Source: Nemopilema nomurai
Taxonomy: Eukaryota > Cnidaria > Scyphozoa > Rhizostomeae > Rhizostomatidae
Reading direction: 5' to 3'
Length of the DNA: 64,000 nucleotides
Assembly (NCBI GenBank): GCA_003864495.1
Contig: ML133383.1
Location: forward strand, 3,865,560-3,929,559
Shown piece by piece: positions 23,761 through 35,100 of this stretch; position 1 is the stretch's first letter, and the number at the start of each line of letters is the position of its first letter. Made by a program: the position numbers and the translations under genes. Below the pieces are notes generated by a model, which worked only from the letters and a program-made list of their open reading frames with translations, was not told the origin of the DNA and ran no database searches.

Positions 23761-24118
23761 TTTTTCAAATTCCAATTTTCTTGACGTTGGAGTCACCAAT
23801 TTTATAATTTTAGGTAATTCATCTTTTTGTGATATAAACTTTGCTACTCTTGTTTTTTCTTCTCCTTTTCCGCAACCACTAAATAGTCATCTCTATTTTT
23901 ACTTAATAAAGCTACAATTTTCTGCGATTACTATGTTTTAATTATTATATTAATTCAAAATTTATTATAGTGTAAACTTAATTTTGAAAAGTTTGAACAG
24001 GTTAAGAGAACCACGTTGCGGAGACGCGGTTTGATGTACGGCTCACAGTGCCACGCCCTGCCCCACCCATGTGCAATCGGCTACACCTTGCACCGTCATA
24101 AACACTACTAGGAAGTAG

Positions 24119-24475
24119 ATTCTCTCACTCCATTCATTTAGATGTACAGTCTGAGCCAGTGGTCCCCTTTCAAATTTCTTCTGGGTCCGCCATTGCAAAT
24201 GGAAGCTTTTTCCGAGTGTCATTGAAATATGCTGGAGTCAGTGGTGCTGATTTCTTAAGAACCGCTTGGGTAACTATCATGTTTAATGCGCGGCCTTAGA
24301 TCAGATCCAAAAGGATCCAGCCACTGCTTGCTTCAAAGCATGGAGATGAACTTGGAGATTATATTAAACCAGACGAATTAGATGGAATGGAATGGACTAT
24401 TCACGTGACTAAATATTTCCTGGCAAAGGATGGTACCAGCAGTTTTGTAGACTTCGTGGAAATCTTTAATTGACA
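24119..24475 (+). pseudogene. Decayed unknown frame with a single TAG
   Basis: A plus-strand frame runs from about 24119 to a TGA at 24473-24475 with only one internal stop, a TAG near 24298. Residues look protein-like (for example LKYAGVSGADFLRTAWVTIM, then YIKPDELDGMEWTIHVTKYF). I do not recognise the family. It could be a relic of a host gene or of a mobile element. Confidence 0.3.
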
Positions 24476-27333
24476 AAAGACTTCATTTTCAATTTCGATG
24501 AGATTTTCATGAATTGGCACATTTGTCATCTTAGACCAATTCCAGCTTCTTTTCCAGAGCTCGTGGAAACGGGTAAAAGCAGTGTCGAATTCATTTTTTA
24601 ATATTTTTCAAAGCATTTTACAGTAAACTTTGCTTTTGTTCGTTTGCTATCCTTTCCTAATTGCAATATACTACACTTCACTACGCTTCAATACAATATC
24701 ACAAAATACGCCACATTACACTGTGGCTCCCAAATATAGGGTATTAATCACGGATTAATGTACAATTCCACGCAAAGAATATTTTCTGTATTCACGATCA
24801 CGTTAACCTAATTTCACTTCAGAGTCTAAAACTCGATGGAAATGCGAGCAAATTTCTTTTCTTGCAGTTGTGAAGTCAATCGACTTACATGCCTTGGTAG
24901 CAAAAGTCCTCAACAAATGCTCAACCTAAACAATCATGCCAATTTGAAAAAACCAAAAAATGACAAGTCATTTGGAAATCAGTGAGATAGTCCTGTCCAT
25001 ATTTGTAACCATAAGGCATGGGTTAATTTTTCCAGTTAAAGTCAAGGCCCTAGAAGATATAAGGTATGGGCTAGTAATGTGTGTTTGCTAGAAGACCCTT
25101 GATATACTGACTGCTTACGACATTCTATATTTCAGAGGGCTTTCAGTAGAGCTGTACCACACTTGGCAAAGATTTTAAGGGCGGCATTGAAACATGTCTA
25201 AAATTAGATTCCTTTGTTCAAACCCAGGCAACCAAAAAAGGCCAGTTAGAAGGATTCATCGATTATATTAGGACTGAGAGATCAAAGGAAACGAACGGAT
25301 CAAGGGCATTGAACTGTCTGACCCTATTGCCATTACGTCTAGGAGTTTGGCTTTTATTAAAAACTAAATAAAATCACATGTTGAATCTGCGGTCTACGAA
25401 ATAGAGTCTGTATTTGGGTTATGCAAAGCTGAGATGATTAAAAGCTCCTAAAAATTTACATTTGATGTTTTCGGTAGTAATGGCAATTTTATGACCATTT
25501 ATTCATTAGCAACCTTGACCAATTCCCACATTTCCCCCTTGTATTTAGTTCTGTTCATACAAATCGGACAACAATCATGCCAAATCTGAAGCCAGCATGA
25601 GAACGTCCAATCTTATGTAGTTTGGAACGTAGAAAACAAAAGCTATCTTTAGAACAAGGAGCTCGTCCCAGTCCACAACCCGATGGGACTGATTTGACTG
25701 ATTTAAATTTCATGCTTCCGAAACTTTTATTAATATATGAAATGTGCAATAGATGTGAAATGTGGATATGAAATGTGCAATAGATGCAGGCTCTAATTCC
25801 CTGTTTTTGGAACAGGGCGCTCGTCCCCAGTCTCTAAACTGGTAGAGTTTATTTGGCACCAAGGTGCTAATTTGTGCCCCTGCTATTTAGCGTGTATAAA
25901 ATCTGATGCGCGCAATACGATGCAATATATGCCTGGTCCAAAAATTACCCCATTTCTTATTTATAGACACAGGAGTCTCGTTCCAAGAAAGACCTCTTGC
26001 GGCGGGGCCTGGTTTTGTGACAGTAACATATCGGAGAAAGTGGTAGTAGATTAAAGCTTAGGGGCTCGATTATTTTGTTGGCATTGTGAATCACAGTTAC
26101 TAGACCACGTGGTTTACACTTTTGGCTTTGGCCCATGTTCGTTGACACCTTCCGGGACGGTGATTGGCTACGAGAAATCCCATGATTTGGCGCAAACCTT
26201 TAGCCAAGATTTGAGACCTATGCTAAAACGTTCCCTGAACCCATGTTTTGTGAAACAAATCTTATATAAAGAGTTCGATGCAAGGGACAAGAGACTTCCT
26301 AATACCTAAAAATATTTAGGACAATCCTGTAAACTAAAGTACAGAACAGACAAAGAAAATGTAATAAGGAGGGGGTGGGGAAAGGGGAAGGAGCAAAGAG
26401 CAAATTTTATCGGCACATGACTGGCAGGACTTCATCTTTTGGTTTCGCTTACCCAAAGAGTTTCTGTTCATGGTTTGAATATTTGATTCTACGTTGTGAC
26501 TAAATTTTAAGTTCTTTTTAGAGCTTCTCGTAGAGACAGCTTCGTAGGAAGAAATTTATTTTTACATTTTCCTGAACTATTTTGAATTATTCATTTATAT
26601 AATGTACGAATAAATTAGTGTCAATGTTTCGGAAAAAGGCCACCAGTATCCACAAAGACTTTCGCTTCATCAATTTGGTCCATTTAACTGTATACATATG
26701 CCTCAAGTGAAAACTTTGTTATCGAGTTACGGAAAATGTTAACAACCTCATCTCTGTTCATTTCTGTTTTGGAATTTGGACCAAGACTCTGTCCCAGCGC
26801 AATAAAATGGTACAGTTATAACAAACTTGGTCAAGTGCTACTTAGCTAAAGGCCTATCTAAATTCAATTCACAAAGTATGAACTTTAGATGACAACTTCA
26901 AGGCTGGTAAGAAAGAGATAGAAACGAATAGAAATTACACATCAATATACACTCAAATACCTCATCAACTCTGTCAATTTACAGCAACAAAAATAGTTCA
27001 AGGAATTATGCAAGAAATGCTTTAGATGTTTAATTCATATACAGATCTCAAGCAGGTAACATAAGACTTGTGACTGGGAAGTTAAAATGAAAGCTAGCAT
27101 TGATGAGCCTTTTCACTTCTTGGGGCTGTACAGTTGGTTTAAAGACAAAAATTTAAATAATTGGTTAGAGACGTTTGGGATCAAGTGCATCTAAAAGATC
27201 ACTAAGCACTGCTAAACCAAATCTGCTAAAACCAGCTCAAAGGGCTACAACCTACAAGAGTTTTAGCGACATTCCTTGATCCAACCTATTTGGGGTGGGT
27301 TGGCTTAGAAAGGAGTTGTTCAAGTCTTGGCAA
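24476..27333. other. Gene-poor stretch
   Basis: Only short frames. One region (about 25170-25450) has two adjacent protein-like frames ending in stops, possibly another relic, with no family recognised. Confidence 0.4.
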
Positions 27334-27567
27334 AGGCTCCGCGCTGGCATTGAAGTTGGGGTAACAGGAATCACTGGCAGCCTCGTTTGAGATGTCTTTA
27401 AATCGTTGGATCTAGGGAGGATTAAAGAAGAACACGCTTGTTAAAGAACATCAGAGTGCAGGCCTATTGCCAAGTTGGTCTCGACAGCATTTCCAGACTC
27501 AGTATCAGGTAAAGCAGAGATTCTCATCAGGTTTCAGAGTCGAAATTCATCATTGTCTGGAAATCAT
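27334..27567 (-). pseudogene. Partial duplicate of an STK31-like pseudokinase exon
   Basis: These 234 bp match 30570-30803 with about a dozen substitutions by eye, all in the first ~145 bp, and no indels. The copy holds the first 78 nt of the 126-nt exon 30522-30647 (encoding QRFKDISNEAASDSCYPNFN) plus about 156 nt of the preceding intron, including an AG acceptor. The second half of the exon and its donor are missing. It lies 1.6 kb downstream of the parent gene's stop codon, on the same strand. Confidence 0.75.
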
Positions 27568-29199
27568 CTTCCACAACGAAGGGCAAGGTGCTATAACAAA
27601 CAACACAAAAACAAAAAGGGACTTTAATTAACAATGGAGGGTTGGCAGGGAAAACATACCTTGTTATGGAACATTGTGGCAAAAACTGGTTTTGTACACC
27701 ACGGGCCGTCATGGAGAAAAGGTATTTAGGGGTGAGGACTGATGATTATACTGCTCCAAAAAGGGGGGCAAACGCCTGATGCCCTCCTGTCAAGATAAAA
27801 GATTGAATTGATAAAAACTAAATTTCAGAAGATATTGAAAAATCCAGTTAATGGTTCGCATAACATGGCATCAGTTGAATGAAAAAATTCATTCAAAAAT
27901 CAGGCCAACCCCAACTATTCCACGGGGTCATCACTGCCAGAACACTTAATGTCATCATCGAAAGGACGCTTTGATGAATTGCTCAACATCGACTGGGAAT
28001 CAACAATTACAGCAAATTACTAGAAACAAAATGAGTAAAGATAGTTGCTGCACGGTTAATGGCAATGGCATACCTTCATTTAAAAGTATTCACTTTTAAA
28101 GTATTCAACTTTGGAGAGAAATCACTGTGACCCAGTAGAGAAATCGCGGAAAGTTTATTTAGAAATAACTTCGTGGTAGATTGTAAAGTTTATTTTTGAG
28201 AAACATAAACTGTTAAGATACTAAAGCAAATTTCCATAATATTTACAAACAGGTCGCTTCTCGTATCAATTGCATCCTAACGAAATACACGTACGACTGA
28301 AAGAAAATTAGTGGTGGGTGTCTATTCCATTCACATCAAAAGAAACATCAAAATAAGAACGTAATTCGCTTAAAACGTTAAACAGCACAGTTCTGACAGA
28401 GTCCAGAACACGTGACAGCCATGGGGTTGGTCAAGGGCAACACCAGCCTGGTGACCCTGTGCCGTTGAAGGGGTGTAATGCGAGGTCTGGGCTACCTCCT
28501 AGATTATGGACTCTGACGAGAATGGCCTAAGTAACAAGACTAACGCAACGGAGACATTTTAGATCAAATTGAAGATTGAACTTGATAAAATGGAAAAAAG
28601 ATGTGAATGAATACTGTACACGAACAAGAACGAACGAATATGCTGAAATATATGAAAGTGTGATGGTTATTAAGTATTAAATATATAAAGCAACTGAGCG
28701 AGACTTTTATGAATGTTACAGTTGAATATGAACAGAACAAAACCTATAACAAAAATCAATAACGGTTTTAAACTATATAAAATATATTTATATACACTGG
28801 TGTGTGTTTGTTATCATTTTTCAATACAAATTAGCAAGGCTGTCTCTTTACCCCTTGCAAATTAGAATACAAATCGTGCCTTTAGAAGGCTGCCTCTTTA
28901 CCCTCCCACCTTCACCAGAAGACCAAATCAACTCGGAAGACATCGATCCAAAATACAACTGGACGGGAAGACGAACAAAACGGGGGTTGCGCTTTTCGCT
29001 TAAAGGTAAACCAAACAGAACTCAGCAAGCAATAGCAAAAGTAGTTATACAAGCAGTTGCGGTTATTTCACTTGAGGACTCCCATTCAGTGCGGTCCCAT
29101 AACGGCGCAACAATGTTTGGACTGCCCATTCGGACCGTGAGTCATCCGCAGGGGGGCGCCATTAGCACCGGATGCTGACTCCGCGAAAGGTCAGTGTTT
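27568..29199. other. Downstream flank of the STK31-like gene
   Basis: No gene recognised. A plus-strand open frame at 28804-29178 (124 codons) has no recognisable domain. The last part next to 29200 may be the 3' UTR of the STK31-like gene. Confidence 0.35.
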
Positions 29200-32100
29200 C
29201 TACTCATTCGCAGCGATTTCTTTATCAAGAAGGTCCTCAGGAAGGTCGCCATTCTGCTCACTGGGTAAATCCAATGGGACCTCCGACGCCGCGCGGGGAT
29301 TCGCTTCCTCCCCTTCCTCCTCCTCAGCGACCGGCTTCTCTACGGTGTCCGGCTCGGTCATCGCATCCTTTTGCTCCGCAGACTCGTTCATTTCTATAAT
29401 TGCAAAGCTGTCCCCTGGGTCTTTTATGGCGCTCAAGAGCTCTTCGGACTGTAAATCAAGAAAAACGTTTCAAAAACGGGGTGCACTAGCAACAGAAAAC
29501 CTACTTGCCAAACAATCCACATCAGAGGCTATCTAAGATGGCTTCTTGGAAGAGATAACTCCACCGAGGGTGAACATGAACTTGCGAAGGCGCCAGCAGA
29601 ACACGCTCTGACATGCTCTTTCGACGGGCCCATAATTGCATTAGGAACATACCGGGCCAATAACTGCATTAAGGAACATACCGGGCTCTGCGACCTCATC
29701 CGGAAGAAGCTGAAGTGGGGATGATCCAGTGCTTCTTGTAGGTTCATTCGTCTTGTTTGGTCACCAGAAAGGAGTCCTCTCAGCAGATCATAAAGAGCGT
29801 CATCCTGCAATCAATTAACGAAGTCTATGAAGGCTGGACAGCAAGTTATTAATCAGAAATCAGAAGAAGAGTGCACGGCAAACGTCACTTGCGAAATTTG
29901 AATTATTGAAACAGTGGCAGAACTGTTCTCGAAATAGGCCGGATTCTATGAACACGGATATATTGAAGAAGCCCTCTAAGCTTCAGTACATTGACTCTGA
30001 ATAAACTGCGAAGCAAACATCAACCCTCAGCATTTTGAAAGTCGACTGGCCATTAGTAACAATCACCTCGGCAGTAGAATGACATGTCAGGCAAGCCTGA
30101 AGACCTGCTGGGGATCAATTATTGCTAGCCTCTTCTGCGCAAATTGGCCCGTTACAAGAAGAGGGCTGACAATGTAATCATATTCACAGCTCTAATAAGC
30201 ACAAGAGGGACATACCATCTGGGTGCGTTCTTGCTCGAGCATTTGCAGCGGTGTTCCACTGTGGTGAGTCGTAGGGAAATTGGCCTAGGGTGAGAATCTC
30301 CAGTCAATAAACAGGAACATTCGAACAGTCACTTCAACGAAGTGGACGCGTTTTCGAACATTGCCCAGTTTGCCTGCCTTATCAGATGTGTGCAATGAAC
30401 AGTTTGAAAAGACGATGTTACAATTGCATAGCGGGTGCAAGCAATGCCAATTTGGCCCTACACGGCAGGGACGACCAATGTGGAGCAAAGTTTGGTGCTC
30501 AGGTAACACGCAGGCACTCACCCAGAACATCAGGAGCCCGAAACAGTAGGCATCGAGCTCCTTCGAAGCAGGCTCCGCATTGGCATTAAAGTTGGGGTAA
30601 CAGGAATCACTGGCAGCCTCGTTTGAAATGTCTTTGAATCGTTGGCTCTGGGGAGGATTGAAGAAGAATACGATTGTTAAAGAACGTCAGAGTGCCGGCC
30701 TATTGCCAAGTTGGTCTCGACAGCATTTCCAGACTCAGTATCAGGTAAAGCAGAGATTCTCATCAGGTTTCAGAGTCGAAATTCATCATTGTCTGGAAAT
30801 CATGGTATTCCACTTGTGGTGGTCCTCTTAAATAAGACTAGGGAGAAAACTAACGTCGGCGTGAAAATCGCATCTGAGAAGGAGCCAACACACACAGCAT
30901 CGCTGGTCCTACACACGTAAAGATGTACTTCCGTTGCATTTACCTGGCCTGTGAGTACCAATTAACTAGCAACGAATTTCTACTTGAAGCCGTGGCAAAG
31001 CTGTCGAAAAGATACCAAATCACTCACTTCATCTTTAGAAAAATTGGGCTCCTTGACAACTGCTGTGGCAGCATCAGAAACTTGCATGAAAACACATTTC
31101 GGTGAAATAGAACCATGGATACAATCCTTTTCGTGGATGGCCACCAGTGCAGAGAGAATTCCAAAGCTGACATGCGCGATGTTCTTCAACGAGAAAAATT
31201 ACGTGTTAGCTCTAAATGTGTCACATGGATGATTGGTAAAAAAACAAAGAAACACTTCGTTCAAATACACAGAGATTGATTTACAGGAATCTATTCCATT
31301 AATATTCAACATAGTGTATTAATGAAATGTGACAAATTTTACCTCTGGTTTCGGGTTCCGGTTCATAAAATCTTTCAAGTTTTCCTCGGCAAAGAATGGC
31401 GTCTGTAAATAGGCTTTGCGTCCTGCCTGAAAAAGAACGAAAATGCGACAGCCGTGAATGTAGCCAAAACTAACGCCACCAACTTTCATGAACAAAACAA
31501 GATGAAGCAAAGGTTGCAATATTTGGACAATAAAAACGCCAATGAGCAGCATGTAAAATGGCATCTTCGTACCTTATCGAAAAACAAGGCATCCAGGTGG
31601 ACCGCGTTTTCATGTTCAATTCGGCTGTAAGCAAACATTCTCGACCTTATGACATCCTTCGTTAGTTCCGAATTCAAACTGTATTCCTAGATAACAACAA
31701 GCATATGTAGAACATAATATATGCAATATACTGAATGCAATATATTATCTATGCGAACAATGTTGCATTGTACAAAGAATCTACCAAAAGAAAAAAACTT
31801 GGGGTAGGGTCATTGAGAACAAAGGACAAACGGCGGGCCTTGTGGTGAAGAAAGATTAGGAGAAAGGCAGATAACACACAAGATATGTATATTAAAGAAA
31901 AAGAACAACTATGGATAAGCAAAGGGTATAGAGCACTAACTCAAGAAAATGCGTCCAACATATTCTAGATAAAGTCGCAGTAATGTACGACGCAACAAAG
32001 AAGATGTTCACCGAGTAGGCAAGAAACTTGACGGGTCAGTGCCGTGATCGCTCCAACTGTGATCGCTTGCGTTTGACAGCAAGTTCTAGTGAGAAGGGTC

Positions 32101-35100
32101 TGTTCCATCTGACTGAATACGGCAATTCTACCTTGTCTAAAGCTTCAACAGTTATCTATTTTCCTAACATTTCCTTATTTACAATCCAGGCATACGCCTA
32201 GGCATTGAAGCCAATTCAGAACAGAATATCATTAGCAGATATTGCATCAAATCAAAACTAGAGGATAGATCGTTGCTCGAGCGTCATTGAGGTGCTGCCC
32301 ACTTCCTTTCGCGAGCAGAATCCAAATAAGCTTGGGTGCACAACATACCTTTATCACACAGTCCTGCTGGTTAAATCGGGTTCTGAACACAACGGGTTGT
32401 GATGATGCAGACGAGACCAGGGGCATTGAGTGGTGGCTGTAGTGTTCCAATTCGCGGGCTTGGAGCAGACCGTTGCTCTCCTATAAAAGGAGAATCCCTT
32501 TGCACAATAATGGCACTGCAAGACATTGTCACAATCATGACACTGCAATACATTGTCACAGTCATGGCACTGCAATACATTGTCACAGTCATGGCACTGC
32601 AATACATTGTCACAGTCATGGCACTGCAATACATTGTCACAGTCATGGCACTGCAATACATTGTCACAGTCATGGAACTGCAATACATTGTCACAATCAT
32701 GACACTGCAATACATTGTCACAGTCATGGAGCTGCAATACATTGTCACAGTCATGGAACTGCAATACATTGTCACAATCATGACACTGCAATACATTGTC
32801 ACAGTCATGGAACTGCAATACATTGTCACAGTCATGGAACTGCAATACATTGTCACAGTCATGGAACTGCAATACATTGTCACAATCATGACACTGCAAT
32901 ACATTTTCACAGTCATGGCACTGCAATACATTATCACAATCATGGCACTGCAATACATTGTCACAGTCATGGAACTGCAATACATTGTCACAGTCATGGC
33001 ACTGCAATACATTGTCACAATCATGACACTGCAATACATTGTCACAGTCATGGAACTGCAATACATTGTCACAATCAGTACTTCAACGCCTGATCAATCT
33101 CTAGTATTTCTGGGTAACATTATTTCACTTCAAGAGATTTAAGATGATAACGTACCAAAAATGAAGCAATACCAAGCTCTGGGAATTGAATCTTCAGTTC
33201 CGGAAAGTGCTGCTCAGTCACTTGACTCAAATCGCGCTACAATCAAAAAAGGAAATAAAGAGAAACCTAGCATCAATGCTTTAATATTTGCACGAACAAT
33301 ACTTACCACTTGGCGTCTCTTGCTTTGCAAAACAGAATATCCATTGCCAACAAAAACAGAGTAGCTCAGTACGACTTATATTGTGGAAAATTGTTACTCA
33401 TTCGGTCTGAGTGAAAGTAGGAAATCCATCGTCGTAGGACAAGAGGCAGCATTGCAAATCTACAAATTAGGGCCCAGCTTCCATCTGCTATCTAAAACTG
33501 TGACTTTTAGCCAAGAGTATTTATAATGAATGGGCGCTCATTTTCGATTTATACAACAATTCATTTCCTCGTTTGTCCTACATCAAGACCTTATAAAGCA
33601 ACTGTCATCTTGACGTAGGCTTGACTTGATGTACTTAACGGTTCAATATAAAACACTCACCAACAACTCCTTTTCTTCCACAAACAAGCTGTGAATTTGA
33701 TTCCTAAGAGTCTCGATTTCTTCCTCGATCTACGACAAACAGCCATAATATAGAAGTTCTTTCGGATCAAAGGCAAACAGATACAAAACAGAAAAAAATG
33801 CTGAAATATCCTGGTGATATTCTTTCACCGAGAAATGGTTAATCCATAACATTGCATCAAAGTTCATTGGGCATACACGCATAACTATCAATGACAAGAT
33901 GAATTTTGTAAGATGCAAAAATTAACAGACTCACCCTTACAAGCTGGTCACTCTCGTCAGAGTCCTACGAGAACGAACGCTAATTAGTCAAAAGATTCAC
34001 TGCTCGGAAAGAAAACTTTGAATGTTATACTACATCTAAGGATGGGTCTTTTAAAACATTCGATAACACGTGCTATAGTCGTCACTCATCATTACAATTG
34101 ATTTCTCTGCAAATCAGCATGATTACTGGTCTTCGGTGCAAGGAAGAAGCAACGTGATGGAATGAAGAGAAGCCAGACCTCTTCGTAATCTCTTCTGTCT
34201 GCCTGCTTGTGCCTGAACTTTGACTTCAAGCTTTTCAAGGCAACTTTGTTCCCCTTCAGTTTTGAAATATCCGGTCTAGCTACAATCCACTTTTCAACCT
34301 CGATCTGAAACGGCAAGGCATTATTACATTACGACTAGGGAGGAGCATTATGCTCTTATCCAATAAAAAACGGGGGATCGAATTCATCAAATTCAAGATG
34401 AACTGGAAGCGTATAAATAAAAAATCAATTCACAACATTGCACTATAGCACACGCCAGTAACCGCTGGGGTCAGACGAGTACATAGCATTCGTGTTGTTT
34501 CTGATCAGCCGTAACACTGCAAAGTCTCTTGGGAAATGCAAGGTATTAATCGAAAGCGTTGCGCTGTTCACTGCAATTACTTTCTTTCCCTGGCTGATGG
34601 AAGCACCCCTCTTTTGCTCCCACCCACCCCAAGTGTGAGCTAATGCTGTTTTCGGTGAATGGTTGATTGGCGGGTTCTTCAACTTCCAGACAATCACATA
34701 AAAACTCACCTTTTTGTCCCTGTAGCTTGCGATAAGTTGGCCACTAATATGAAAAAAATTAGAAGCACATTAAAATGTGAATGTCTTAAGGCTCGCTGTA
34801 TGCATTATCTACTAAGAAAACTATAAATGAAAGAAGTAGACGATAACATTATAGGAAAGAAATAAAAGACAATATATAGGAATAAATTTGTGCATGCCAA
34901 AAAGGACTCATACAGGGAGCTGAAGTACTAATCAATATGATGCAATGATCATTGCAATGATGTGTTGATTATTACGGTTATACGATGATTATTGCAATGA
35001 TACGATGATTATGATGCAAGGCAGCTAAAGTTACCTTAGGGTTTGAATATCACTAAGTTCTTCGTGTATGGCACGCAGCAAAGATGACACTAGATTCGAT

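Larger units (their letters stand above)
18950..24000. mobile_element. Decayed viral-like insertion (AT-rich island with RING, ankyrin, F-box-like and capsid-like frames)
   Basis: The island stands out from flanking DNA. It is very AT-rich, and its frames are intronless, closely packed, on both strands, and mostly carry stops or frameshifts. It holds a capsid-like fragment (19029-19532), a C3HC4 RING gene broken by a small transposon (20073-21144), a split unknown gene (21177-21927), an F-box-like frame (22061-22390), an unknown frame (22411-22857) and a broken ankyrin-repeat gene (23337-23760). RING, ankyrin and F-box proteins together with a capsid-like protein are typical of large or mid-sized DNA viruses and Polinton-type elements. 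I found no polymerase, integrase, ATPase or terminal repeats, so the class is open. Decay indicates an old, inactive copy. Confidence 0.45.

Noticed and set aside
23549..23941. 130-codon plus-strand frame with hydrophobic residues
   Set aside because: The ankyrin motifs on the opposite strand explain the sequence; this frame is their antisense shadow.
28804..29178. 124-codon plus-strand frame next to the STK31-like stop codon
   Set aside because: It has no recognised domain and no start context or transcript evidence; kept only as an unexplained open frame.
32354..33142. Four long overlapping frames (over 200 codons) on both strands with 9-residue repeats
   Set aside because: They are produced by the 27-bp minisatellite; the period is a multiple of three. 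The array lies in an intron, and the real exon 32349-32480 uses a different frame.
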